Positions 1 through 11,225 of a stretch of DNA of 64,000 bases are shown here, one piece after another. The DNA is from Fremontodendron californicum (lineage: Eukaryota; Streptophyta; Magnoliopsida; Malvales; Malvaceae): positions 43,813,645 to 43,877,644 of the forward strand of contig JAULJL010000001.1 in assembly GCA_030761205.1 (NCBI GenBank), given 5' to 3'. The position numbers and the translations under genes are program-made. Every line of letters starts with the position of its first letter. Within the stretch, counting starts at the first letter, position 1. The notes under the pieces are model-generated. The model was not told where the DNA came from. It saw nothing but the letters and a program-made list of their open reading frames with translations, and searched no databases.

Positions 1-933
1 GCCTTGGGGTCATCCGCATCAAAGATGGTGCAATCTTCAGATTCGCTTGAAACTGTCACTGACTGGACTGATTTCTTTATTTCCTGTGTAAGTGTAATTA
101 ACAATTAATCTAAATGTGACAAATAATTGAGAATATTTTCCTTGTAAAAAAAGGTACCTCAGGTTTGATTTGCTGCTTGTTAGCCTTCTGGGCAGCAAAC
201 TTCCTGAATAGAAAGAATCATAAGCAAAAGGATCAAGAAGAAGATATATTTTGGCAACCCAAACAAACAGCATAAAACTAAAAGAAAAAGTTACTGACCT
301 AGTAATTGGTCTATGCACAGGTAAGGGTGGGATCTTATTACTGACTGCATTTCTTCTGAATTAAAACAGAAATAAAAAATGGACAAAGATTATCAAAACT
401 ATGCCTTAATAACAAAATCTTCAGTTTCTTACTGTTAAAAAAAATAAAATAAAAAAATCTCGTTTTTTGGACCCTTGAATACCAAGACAAACCCCACTCA
501 TTATATACATCATTTATTCAGTCTCATTCAAGAATCAGAAACAAAAACAACAATAGCTAACTCAAAAAGATCTATTTTCTTTTCTGTTATCACTTATCAG
601 CAACCAAACAGAGAGAGGATTTAAGAAAAGTACTCACTCAGATAAAGGTCTCTTGTTGACTGCACAAGGGTAAGGTGGAGCTCCAATCACGTTCCGATTA
701 ATAGTGCTCAATGCTCTTCGATTCTGCCCAGTTGCCGCCACGAACTTCCCTCCTCCGCCGGCATGCAAACCCCCTTTAAATAAATAAAAAACAATACATT
801 TCTTTAATACTTTTAAAGTTGGAAATTTTATTTAAATATCAAAAGAGAGGTTACAGAAAAGGTGGTTGAGTTAATCACTTTGAAGATGTGAGGGTCCGAT
901 GACTCCAGGATTGTTCTCATCCGACCCAGCCAT
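1..933 (-). CDS. CYCB2: B2-type mitotic cyclin, N-terminal part (runs off left edge)
   Basis: Minus-strand 5' part of a cyclin B2 gene. The exons are 879-933 (starting MAGSDENNPGVIGPSHLQ), 638-773, 299-355, 158-203 and 1-83 (partial), with GT-AG introns and consistent phases. The spliced peptide contains RRALSTINRNVIGAPPYPC, then VNKRPLSE and PVHRPITR, then KFAAQKANKQQIKPE. This is the characteristic N-terminal region of plant CYCB2 proteins, which bind CDKs and drive G2/M. The cyclin box itself lies outside the window, so catalytic-partner contacts cannot be checked. A candidate 5' leader with a possible leader intron lies around 934-1270. MSA-like motifs upstream fit mitotic transcription. 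The family assignment is firm; the exact paralogue is not. Confidence 0.88.
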
Positions 934-1337
934 TTTTTTCCGTATCTAGAAACAACAGCTATAAACATTAAGAATCCACTTAACATAGACATTAAAAAAC
1001 TCCAGATTAAGATCATCAAGACCCCTTTCAATCAAAATCAAAGTAATCATTTAATTTTTTGTGGTTGAAATATTTAAAATTGAAAAGAAAAAAAAAATGC
1101 CAAAGACCGAATAAAGAAAGAAGATGAATAAGTCAATTAAATGAGAAAATAATGAAGAACCTGTCTCAAAAGAGTTTCCTTGTTGATCGATATCTCTCCC
1201 AGTCCCAGATTCAAATCCAAAACCCCGTTTCCTTTGATGTTCACTTCACTGAAAAAGGAAATTGAAGGGAGAGATTAGTCAAAAGATTGACATTTGAGGG
1301 CCTGAAAAGCTCTCTCATTGGATATATTCCCTTTAAA

Positions 1338-1347
1338 CTAACGGCTA
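1338..1347 (+). promoter_or_regulatory. MSA-like element (CTAACGGCTA)
   Basis: This matches the mitosis-specific activator core AACGG with its flanking pyrimidines, which is bound by three-repeat MYB (MYB3R) factors in plant B-type cyclin promoters. It lies about 400 bp upstream of the CYCB2 start codon on a gene read from the minus strand. MSA sites work in either orientation. Confidence 0.55.
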
Positions 1348-1392
1348 GTAAATCTTAGCCGTAAGATCTTCTAGATCAAAAGTCGCATACTG

Positions 1393-1403
1393 CTCAACGG
1401 TTA
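1393..1403 (+). promoter_or_regulatory. MSA-like element (CTCAACGGTTA)
   Basis: This is a second and closer match to the MSA consensus (YCYAACGGYYA), 55 bp from the first. Paired MSA motifs are typical of G2/M-expressed cyclin B promoters. Confidence 0.6.
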
Positions 1404-3120
1404 CCTTTTCAAAATTTTCTTGTTTTTTATTACTAAGTAATAAGTATTAGTATTTTTTTTAATAATAAAAATAATAATCTTCCCTTTCATCTAAGGTATG
1501 GCTTATTGAATTCTTCATTTACTACCCTAATTCTCCCTCACATACCAGTAATATTCTGTCACGTTGTCAGGAAGTATATACTGTACATTGGTTTCTATTT
1601 TAATTAATTAATTAGTTAGGTTTTTTTTTTTTTGTTGAGGACTACACTAGAAACAAAACAATGTCGTTTCTTTCTCTACAACTCCTTTGAGAATTGAGAC
1701 GTACGTTGATATGATGAGGTGGTTGCATCATCAATCATCATGATGGGAAATCCATAAGAAATTCAAGAATCAAAGTATGTAAATATGTAATGTTAATTTG
1801 TTGGAAACAGAGTAAATGGAATGTGAGGCACAGTGAAAAGTGAAGATCGGTGATTATGTCTATGTAGGAGTCGAGGGATGCCGCTGCCAAATTTTAGCAG
1901 TCCAATATAATATTGTTCACTGTTCATTGTTTCTGAATAAAATAAAGCTATAACTATACTATAAAGTGGAAATAATCGAGAAAGCCGTTGCCCTGCCTTG
2001 GGCCACTGTCCTTCCTTCTAAGTTTCCATTTAATAGAGGGTGAAATAGGAACATTCTAAAATAAAAAAATTCTTATCATAAGCAAAAACTTGATCCGTTA
2101 GATAAAAAGTAATTCATCTAAATCGTTAAAATAAAAATAAAAAAATAATTTATGTAATCGGTTAATCTGGTCATGGAAAGATGAAAAAAACCAACCTTAA
2201 CTCCCTCCCTTTCAAAATCATCAAACCCTAAGCCTATGTTTGGATTGAAGTAGAGGGAGGAAAAAGGAAAGTAAAGCAAGAGAAAATGAAGAATCTTTTT
2301 CTTGCTTTCCCTTGATTGGATATTAAAAATAAAATTTAATAAAGGAAAGTGAGAGAACTTGAGCACCTCTCACTTTCCCTCAAATGTTCAATTTTTTTAA
2401 TTATCCCAAATTGGGGGAAATGGTAGAGTAAGAAAAAGGTTAAAATATTTTTACTTATAAAATAACTTATATATCCTTAATGTTTTTTTTTTTTTTTCAA
2501 TTTTCAAAGATCATTATAATTTATTATCTTTTTAATTCATTTAACAATTTTTTTTCTTTATTTTATACTTGGTTTTAATTTTCTCTCATTTTATTATTAT
2601 TCCATATTTTTTATTTAAAAAAATAAAAAAGACAAAAAACACATGTAAAAATAAAAAAATATCTATAATAATGGAGTTTTTTAAAGCTATAATAAAATAC
2701 TAATAATACTTATATAAATTTATAATAAAATTTATCCTAATAAATTTCAGTCATACATTTTTTATAAATAATTTTGATATTATTTTTTTATTTTAGTTTA
2801 TAAATAATTTTGATATTAGATGTTATTTTATAAAAAGGTTATAATTGAAAATTTTTATTATAATAAATTCTTTACTTTCTTTTCCACTATTTAACTAAAT
2901 AATGGTTGCTAGAATTCCTTTCATTTCCTTTATTAATTTTAACTATCCAAACAATAAATACATGTACCCTTTCCTTTTTTCAACCTTGCTCTCTTTTATT
3001 TTTCTTTCTTTTCCTTTCCTTTACTAAACATGGCGTAAATTTTCTAATATCTTTTGCCTCCCGACTTTGACTTTTCTTTTTGAACAACCTAAACCTCAAA
3101 TATGAAAAAACTCTTATCCT
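1404..3120. other. Intergenic, AT-rich, with a possible MITE
   Basis: No convincing gene was seen. Positions about 2235-2956 are bounded by short imperfect inverted ends (TATGTTTGGATTG on the left; the complement of the right end reads TATTGTTTGGATA). The interior is very AT-rich, resembling a non-autonomous DNA transposon, but no clean target duplication was found. The rest is AT-rich spacer. Confidence 0.35.
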
Positions 3121-3124
3121 GATT

Positions 3125-4561
3125 ATGAGACCTGCCAAGGAAAAGAGCAAGAAGAAGGTAAACATTCAACCAAGATTTGTTTTTTGTTTGATCATCTTGG
3201 TTTTTGTTTCTTTATTAGTTTTTAAGTTTTTTTTTTTTTTTTTTTGGATTATTCTAATTGTTTTTGGTTTGGGGGTTTATTTTTTTTTTACAAAAATATC
3301 AGTATAAATTATGGGATGTTTTCTTCTTTGGGTTGGCCTGTGTAATTTCTGTGTCTTTTTACATTACGTTTTTTTCTTTGCTTTTCTGGGTATGTTTATG
3401 ATGTTTTCAGAGTGGACATGAAAAATTAGCTAGGCAGATGACCCTGTTGAGAAGTTCAATATATGTTCATGTTTGCTTAAATGGGTTTCTAATCTCTATT
3501 ATAGTGTCATACCTTGTGGCAGAGATAAGATTAACCATGATATGATGGCTATGGGGATATTTCGTGCTACATTGAAATTTGTCGGTATGCTTTTATTATT
3601 TTACATTTATATATGTATCTGTAGAGGCACTACTTATCTTCTTTACAACCTTTCCCCTGCTCTCATCTTCTACAGTACTACACCACAAAATTTCTCTTTT
3701 TTTGTCAAGAAACATCAATGGCTTGCTTAGAGGTGTGTAAGGAGGTCAGTAAGGGTCTAAGGGATCCTATTTTCTTCCATTTAATACGAAAAATAATTGA
3801 ATTAATATTTCCTCATCCTATATATTTTTCTCTACTATATCATTGTTCCATTGCCTTGTAAAAATATCAAGCTTTCATTTTCTATATTCTTCATATTTTG
3901 CTAGGTAAAAGATAATAAAGAAAAACATTTAGTTCTTAGCAGATGCAAAGACATGATGGATGCATTCATGCAATGTTAATATTATTACAATCATTTTTCT
4001 TCTGTAATTTTCTCTATAATTTATTTCTTTTTTTTGGTTTCAAATTTAAAAAAAAAAAAAAAAAATAGCAGGGGAAGTTGAAAGAGGAACAAGAAGAAGC
4101 ATGCACTCAAGATATAACTATCGATTGGCATGATCGCCCTGCAATCAAAGCAAAATCTGGAAAATGGACTGCTAGAATTATCATTTGTAAGCTCTCTTCA
4201 ATTTTCACTAACAAAACCAATGATAATATTATTTAATTATTAGACTTTCATATTTGCAATTTTCCCACACTATTTTCTTTCTTCTTATATAAGCTTAATT
4301 AGACTTTATTTTTGTTAATATAATACTAACAAAATTAAGGTATGTCACTTTTCAAATTAAGATCCTAAACTGCAATTACTCCCAACGCACTAAAAATATA
4401 TATATATATATATATCACCACTATACTTCTACATATATACATATATATTTCATTTCAAATTGAATCATAGATGAAACGTCGTTGACGCTGACTGACGTGA
4501 ACGTAAATAAGAAAAGCAAGCTTCCGGCGGGATTGGATCGGGTTTTTTTAGTATCTCTTCG
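3125..4561 (+). pseudogene. Possible NPF/PTR-like transporter N-terminal exon relic
   Basis: A plausible exon at about 4071-4184 follows a polypyrimidine/AG acceptor and ends at T|GTAAGC. It encodes an acidic stretch and then DWHDRPAIKAKSGKWTARII. The DW..RPA.K..SG.W.A pattern resembles the first exon of NRT1/PTR-family transporters, and the phase-1 donor is also where that family has an intron. A short upstream exon (MRPAKEKSKKK, 3125-3157, followed by GTAAAC) and a downstream one (about 4471-4561) can be spliced in phase. The downstream piece does not continue into recognisable transporter sequence, and no membrane segments follow. It is either a decayed fragment or an unrelated small gene. 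Confidence 0.28.
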
Positions 4562-5528
4562 GTAATATTTTTGTTTTTTATTCTCTCTTTTTACTAATTT
4601 AAGTAATGTTTTCTCCTTTTTTTCTAAAATTAAAAATCATAAAAAGGTTTATTTATTTAAGTACCTGAAACTAGCATGATAAATTTGATATCCAATGAAG
4701 TAGTTTATTTTTAGCAGGAAGGATAGCTAAACCCAAGTTAGTTTATTTATTTTCTCACTATAAATGTCAATATCACTTTTAGTCAAGCACTGCATTTTCT
4801 CACCAGTTTCTTAATTTTTTTGGCCATAATAATACTCGTTTCTTAATTGGATTGAGTAGACCAAAAGAATAAAGAAAAAGAAACTGTAAACCAAATTTGC
4901 TTTTTGGGAAATTTGGATCTTTCATGGTTTCAGTGTGGCTCATCTATATTTTTGGACTTTGTTGAGCTTGACATATTTTCAATATTTTTACTGTAAAATT
5001 TTGATGATGACTTTAATATGCAGTTTTTTTGTTGAAAGAATAATTATTATGAGAGAATGCATCTACTATTGTGGAAACCTACTACAGAAATAAAAACAGA
5101 AATTAGGGCATTTTTTAGTTATATATTTTTTTTTCTTTTAAAAGAAGAGAAACAAAGAAAATGTTAAGTTGAAGTTGTGTTCTATTTTCCTGCACAAGTT
5201 GTGGGAGAATTGTTGTGAGGCCCTAAAAATAAACCATTGATCCCAGGTTCAACTCCTATTTCATACTATTGCATACTACTTGAGATTGTTGGATGATCTT
5301 AAGAGAAAAGGTCGTTTTAATTTTATGTTTACCAGTGTGAGTTTAGTTGAACCATTTATTTTCGAAATTGAGGCTTCAGTCTATAGATGATAGAGCCAAT
5401 TTTTAGCCCACTTAGCTAGGCGTTTAATGAATTTTTTTCATTTATTTGTTGTGCTCCTTGTGTTGATAATAAGATGGTTCTTTTTACTGTTCCAAAGTCT
5501 CTTGGTTCATTATTTACTGCCTTGACAT
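4562..5528. other. Intergenic spacer
   Basis: AT-rich spacer with poly-T runs. No ORF, RNA gene or repeat structure that I can support. Confidence 0.5.
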
Positions 5529-5533
5529 GGATG
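5529..5533 (+). repeat. Target-site duplication, left (GGATG)
   Basis: The five bases immediately before the first LTR are repeated exactly at 7527-7531, after the last LTR. Confidence 0.85.
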
Positions 5534-6028
5534 TGTTGGGAAAAATAAAACCTGGTTACCCAAAAGCAAGCATTCACCCACAACAAGCATTCGAATAAGA
5601 AAAAGACACAATATTTTTTACGTGGTTCGACCCTTCTTGGCCTACATCCACGATCCCATAAGGATAACATCACTACAACAAGTAGAACCCTCATACAAGT
5701 AGCTTTTGCACGGATAAAACTACAAACCCTCATACAAGTAGCTTTTGCACGGATAAAACTACAAACCCTCATACAAGTAGCCTTTGCACGGATAAAACTA
5801 CAAACCCTCTTACAAGTAGCTTTTGAATGGATTAAGCTACAAACCCTCAAATTAAAACACTATGACTCACCACCGGATAATCCTAATACAAGAGTATAGA
5901 CTATCTCTCACAAGGGTGGTGGGTGAGTTCAACCAAAGCCTAAGCTCTCTACTTATAAGGTGAAAGCCCCATTGGCTTAACATAAGCAAGCTATGTGGGA
6001 TTGGGACTTGACTCAAAAATACTCAACA
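5534..6028 (-). repeat. TRIM LTR A (495 bp)
   Basis: Outer LTR, the 3' LTR in minus-strand sense. It contains four 39-bp units. A CCAAT box and TTATAAG TATA-like motif lie near the LTR's own 5' end (about 5950-5985). Confidence 0.88.
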
Positions 6029-6198
6029 TATCCTCCCTTGAGTCAAAGTCCCAATAACCACTTGGCAGGAACTCGACAACTCTTTTTCCTTGAACAAAGC
6101 TTCTCTCCTTACTCGAACTCGAACCAAAATTGGCAGCTGGCAGCATCTCTCCTTGCTTGAACCAAAAGCTTTTAGGCAACTCCTCCCTCGAACCATAA

Positions 6199-6210
6199 GC
6201 TCTGATACCA
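6199..6210 (-). promoter_or_regulatory. Primer-binding site, initiator tRNA-Met
   Basis: The minus strand reads TGGTATCAGAGC, complementary to the 3' end of initiator tRNA-Met, just inside the LTR/internal border. Confidence 0.85.
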
Positions 6211-6235
6211 GTTGTTGGGAAAAATGGATACCAGT

Positions 6236-6808
6236 TGTTGGGAAAAATAAAACCTGGTTACCCAAAAGCAAGCATTCACCCACAACAAGCATTCGAATAA
6301 GAAAAAGACACAATATTTTTTACGTGGTTCGACCCTTCTTGGCCTACATCCACGATCCCATAAGGATAACATCACTACAACAAGTAGAACCCTCATACAA
6401 GTAGCTTTTGCACGGATAAAACTACAAACCCTCATACAAGTAGCTTTTGCACGGATAAAACTACAAACCCTCATACAAGTAGCTTTTGCACGGATAAAAC
6501 TACAAACCCTCATACAAGTAGCTTTTGCACGGATAAAACTACAAACCCTCTTACAAGTAGCTTTTGCACGGATAAAACTACAAACCCTCTTACAAGTAGC
6601 TTTTGAATGGATTAAGCTACAAACCCTCAAATTAAAACACTATGACTCACCACCGGATAATCCTAATACAAGAGTATAGACTATCTCTCACAAGGGTGGT
6701 GGGTGAGTTCAACCAAAGCCTAAGCTCTCTACTTATAAGGTGAAAGCCCCATTGGCTTAACATAAGCAAGCTATGTGGGATTGGGACTTGACTCAAAAAT
6801 ACTCAACA
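6236..6808 (-). repeat. TRIM LTR B (573 bp)
   Basis: Central LTR shared by the two tandem elements. It has six 39-bp units and is therefore exactly 78 bp longer than LTR A. Confidence 0.88.
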
Positions 6809-6978
6809 TATCCTCCCTTGAGTCAAAGTCCCAATAACCACTTGGCAGGAACTCGACAACTCTTTTTCCTTGAACAAAGCTTCTCTCCTTACTCGAACTC
6901 GAACCAAAATTGGCAGCTGGCAGCATCTCTCCTTGCTTGAACCAAAAGCTTTTAGGCAACTCCTCCCTCGAACCATAA

Positions 6979-6990
6979 GCTCTGATACCA
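6979..6990 (-). promoter_or_regulatory. Primer-binding site, initiator tRNA-Met (second copy)
   Basis: Same 12-base site in the second internal domain, two bases after the end of LTR C. Confidence 0.85.
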
Positions 6991-6992
6991 GT

Positions 6993-7526
6993 TGTTGGGA
7001 AAAATAAAACCTGGTTACCCAAAAGCAAGCATTCACCCACAACAAGCATTCGAATAAGAAAAAGACACAATATTTTTTACGTGGTTCGACCCTTCTTGGC
7101 CTACATCCACGATCCCATAAGGATAACATCACTACAACAAGTAGAACCCTCATACAAGTAGCTTTTGCACGGATAAAACTACAAACCCTCTTACAAGTAG
7201 CTTTTGCACGGATAAAACTACAAACCCTCATACAAGTAGCTTTTGCACGGATAAAACTACAAACCCTCATACAAGTAGCCTTTGCACGGATAAAACTACA
7301 AACCCTCTTACAAGTAGCTTTTGAATGGATTAAGCTACAAACCCTCAAATTAAAACACTATGACTCACCACCGGATAATCCTAATACAAGAGTATAGACT
7401 ATCTCTCACAAGGGTGGTGGGTGAGTTCAACCAAAGCCTAAGCTCTCTACTTATAAGGTGAAAGCCCCATTGGCTTAACATAAGCAAGCTATGTGGGATT
7501 GGGACTTGACTCAAAAATACTCAACA
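6993..7526 (-). repeat. TRIM LTR C (534 bp)
   Basis: Outer LTR, the 5' LTR in minus-strand sense. It has five 39-bp units, 39 bp longer than LTR A. Confidence 0.88.
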
Positions 7527-7531
7527 GGATG
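7527..7531 (+). repeat. Target-site duplication, right (GGATG)
   Basis: Exact partner of 5529-5533, closing the TRIM array. Confidence 0.85.
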
Positions 7532-9340
7532 ATCTTTTGGTGTTGTTTTCCAAGTATGCAACTTTTAAAATATAGCATACATGAAGTATACAATCTTTGA
7601 TCTCTTGTGAAGAAATACTTGATCTTTGATAGAGTGTCATTATATACAATATTTGATCTTGTTTATCAAGCACACTTCTAATTACTTGATATCATTTTCT
7701 TTGGTGCATACAAGTTATATCACGGTTTGCTGCACATTACTGTATTCTAATTTGAGAGGTTTTTGTATCACGTAGCAGTTGGTGTATAATTACATGATAT
7801 GATAAGATTCATGGCTTTATATTTTTGTTATTGTAATAACATTATTATTTATGCTGATAATCACAATAAATTTTCCCATCCTTTGATTCTTATTCTTTGT
7901 ATAATTTCGGTCATAGTAAAATTTATTATAAATTAATTTGATACACTTAAGTGTAACTTTAGTGTAACATTTGGCAAAAAGACGTTCATTTTTCTTCGTT
8001 CTATTTTTACTACAAAAGTTTGCTTAATCTTTTGATTTTTATTTTTACTACAAAAGTTGTAAAATCATAGTAAAATTTATTATAAATTAATTTGATACTT
8101 GATTTTTTAGAGTTTTGATACACTTAGTGTAACTTTAGTGGGTAATTAGATTAAAGATTTGTTTGACAAATTAATTTTTTCTGTAATGTTGATTTTTATT
8201 TATTAAAAATAGATGAGCAAGTATAAGATAGTATTGGTTTTCGAATTGTGGTTTCATACAAAATTTTGCTTACACATATTAGTATGCAGCAATGCGAAGA
8301 TGCTACAATATTTGTTTTCCTTCTAGCTGTGTTTGAACATAGTCTAGCTGTTAGAATTGTGTTTTAATGCGGCAAAAAAGGCAGATTTATCTTGTAACAT
8401 AGGGGATCAAACTTCTTAACGCTTGAAGGATAGTCATTTAGGATGATTCTTATTGCATTGCTATTGCTTTGTAAGGGTTTAATCGGGATCGGGCATTATG
8501 CCTGAAGGGTAGTTTCAATCTTAGGTGTTCCGGATCTTATTGGTAAATCCAATAAGTTGTGACTTTTTAATTCATTCAATAAAAATCCATTGTTGTTCAA
8601 AAAAAAAAGTTGCTCAGGTTGAACAAGTTTTTGCTACTTAAAAAAAAAATATGGATTTCTTTTCTAATTTAACTTTTACAAAAGATTGAAAATTATAAAG
8701 ATGTATATTATTCATTATTACCCTGCAATTAATTAAGATTTTAATCTATTGTTCTTAAAGAATATTATAGTTGTGGAAACACTTTTGAGGAGATTTATTT
8801 ATGTGAGTTTCAAGCCGTTTTTCAGAATTTTAAAGACTTGACTTTAATAGCGCTCATGAAAAGAGACGTTGTCATATGGCTATAAAAGTATTATTGGATA
8901 TTATATGTTGAAATTATTGTATGAGATGTGTTCAATTAATTAAATGAGATAAATAGTTCAAAGCATAATTTATCATGCAATTTGATTAGTTTTAACATAT
9001 TTTCATTAAATCAAAATTCAATCAAAAGACTATTTTATTTATGCAATTATTTTTTTAAAATTATCAAAAATTACAATTTTATTTTTATATTAGAATGGTG
9101 GTCTAGCAAATTCGCGTGAGTCAATTTTTTAAAAAAAAAAACTTATATAATAATAATAATAATAAAGAAGTAATTTCAAGTTGAATAATATATTATATTA
9201 ATAAAAATATTTATTATAAGAAATTGAAATTTTTTAAAAAAATTAAGAAAATAATGAAAGGATCCTTACAAAACAATGAATCATTCTATTTAAATTTTAG
9301 CATTAATTTTTAATATCATCATTACTGTCTTCATTTTGAT
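7532..9340. other. Intergenic, AT-rich, local duplications
   Basis: No gene recognised. A short duplicated segment (about 7914-7965 and 8066-8140, both with AATTTATTATAAATTAATTT) is present. A less AT-rich stretch at about 8340-8607 ends in a run of A, which could be a retroposed 3' end, but its source was not identified. A TAA-type microsatellite lies near 9150. Confidence 0.4.
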
Positions 9341-9351
9341 TCCCTTATTTC

Positions 9352-10590
9352 AGTTACATAAATACATGATAATATCCTTAATGATTTATGTAATTTGTCA
9401 AGTTTATATGTAATTTCGGTCATGTTAATATGTAATTTTTTTTTTACATAAATACATGACAACTTTTGATTCTATTTTTTCAATTACATAAATACATGAC
9501 AATATCCTTTAATGATTTATGTAATTTGTCATGTTTATATGTAATTGGTCATATTTATATGTAAAACAAAATTACATAAATACATTAAAATATCCTTTAA
9601 TGATTTATGTAATTTTTCATGTTTATATGTAATATCAATCATGTTTATATGTAAAAAATATATATATAAATACATGACAACTTTTGATTCCCTTTTTACA
9701 ATTACATAAATATATGACAATATCCTTTAATGATTTATGTAATTTTTCATTTGTCATGTTTATATGTAATTTTTCATGTTTATATGTAATTTGTAATGTT
9801 TATATGTAATTTCGCATGTTTATATGTAATTTGTCATGTTTATATTAATTTGTCATTTGTCATGTTTATATGTAATTTGTCATGATTGTTATGTTTATAT
9901 GTAATTTGTAATGTTTATATGTAATTTATCATGTTTATATGTAATTTTCTTATGTTTATATGTAATTTTTCATGTTTATATGTAATTTGTCATGTTTATA
10001 TGTAATTTGTCATTGGTCATGTTTATATGTAATTTGTCATGTTTATATGTAATTTATCATTTCTCATGGTTATATGTAATTTGTCATGTTTATATGTAAT
10101 TTCTCATGTTTGTCATGTTTATATGTAATTTGTCATGTTTATATGTAATTTGTCATTTGGTCATGTTTATATGTAATTTGTCATGTTTATATGTAGTTTG
10201 TCATTTGGTCATGTTTATATGTAATCTGTCATCTTTAATTTGTCATGTTTATATGTATTTCAATCATGTTTATATGTAAAAATTGGTAACCTGATAACTT
10301 GCTATTCAGGTTTTCTAATTTTGGAGTCTACCAAAAGCCTATTTTAAGGAGCTCATGATAGAATCCCCCGAGTGGAATATTTACGAGGAGTTATAGGGTA
10401 AGTTCCTTAGGGTGAGCTTAAAATAGGTTTCATTACATATAAACATGACAAATTACATAAAGTTGCCATGTATTTATGTAATTTTTTTATATATATAAAC
10501 ATGACAAATATGTCATGTGTTTATGTAAATTAAAAGTTATCATGTATATATGTAATTTTTTTTACATATAAACATGACAAATTACATATA
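9352..10590. repeat. 20-bp tandem repeat field with inverted-orientation copies
   Basis: Dozens of degenerate copies of CATGTTTATATGTAATTTGT run from about 9500 to 10285. The flanks (about 9352-9720 and 10431-10585) hold the same motif in the opposite orientation (ATTACATATAAACATGACAA and ATTACATAAATACATGACAA). A non-repetitive core of about 140 bp (10290-10430) sits between the blocks. The arrangement could fold into long AT-rich stems. No coding potential is credible; short ORFs read through the repeat. Confidence 0.85.
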
Positions 10591-11179
10591 TTTTAGAGCC
10601 CAAGAAAAACTCATTTTAAAGAGCTTTTCTTATAATTTTCCAATATTTATATGTTTGCCTTCAGCTTTTGAATAATCAATCCTTGTTTGTTTCCATTTTA
10701 AACTTAGAAGGTTAATTTGTCAGTAAGTAAGTTAACACCTTTTTTTTTCGTTTTTCTTTTTGGTTTAATAATCTGATACTAATATTTAGTTTCTATTTAA
10801 ACTAAGCACGTGGAAGGAGTAGGGCATGTATATGTTAATTCCTTCGTTTGAGTTTGAGAAGCAAATAACTATAATCTTTGTTTTTGTTAGCATATAAACA
10901 AATTAATCAAAGCAACCAATTTTGTTGACGATGTGCTGTGCTGTATTGTATTGTATTGTATTGTACAGCACTAGCCTGGCCCCTGGCGTGTAACTTTAGC
11001 ATTGCATTGAATTGAATTAATGAAGTGATGATTTTCAAAAATGAATGCACATTTTGAAAAAATATGATCATCACTGCTAGCTGTTAAACCCAAAAAAAAC
11101 ATTGCACCACTGTACCTCAAAGAAGAGGAGGGAGAAATGCAATGAAATCACCTTTCTACCATATTCCTTACATTTGCCA

Positions 11180-11182
<3 letters not shown>

Positions 11183-11222
<40 letters not shown>
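11183..11222. repeat. (AT)n microsatellite
   Basis: About 20 perfect AT dinucleotides. Confidence 0.95.

Positions 11223-11225
<3 letters not shown>

Larger units (their letters stand above)
5534..7526 (-). mobile_element. Tandem TRIM retroelement: LTR-internal-LTR-internal-LTR
   Basis: Non-coding miniature LTR retroelement, oriented on the minus strand. There are three LTRs (5534-6028, 6236-6808, 6993-7526), each TGTTG...CAACA, separated by two 184-bp internal domains (6029-6212, 6809-6992). Each internal domain begins two bases after an LTR with TGGTATCAGAGC, the initiator tRNA-Met primer-binding site, and ends in a purine tract (CAAGGGAGGATA) before the next LTR. A perfect 5-bp target duplication GGATG (5529-5533, 7527-7531) brackets the whole array, so it behaves as one insertion. 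There is no gag or pol, so it must be mobilised in trans. Outside a 39-bp minisatellite the LTRs look identical, implying recent origin. Long ORFs across it are repeats of the minisatellite, not genes. Confidence 0.9.

Noticed and set aside
5416..7348. Several minus-strand ORFs of 96-181 codons with a repeating MRVCSFIRAKATC unit
   Set aside because: They are translations of the 39-bp minisatellite and LTR sequence of the TRIM element, whose unit length keeps the frame open; no start context or homology supports a protein.
8340..8607. Possible LINE/SINE 3' end with an A tail
   Set aside because: Only a short A run and lower AT content suggest it; no target duplication, RT domain or pol III boxes were found.
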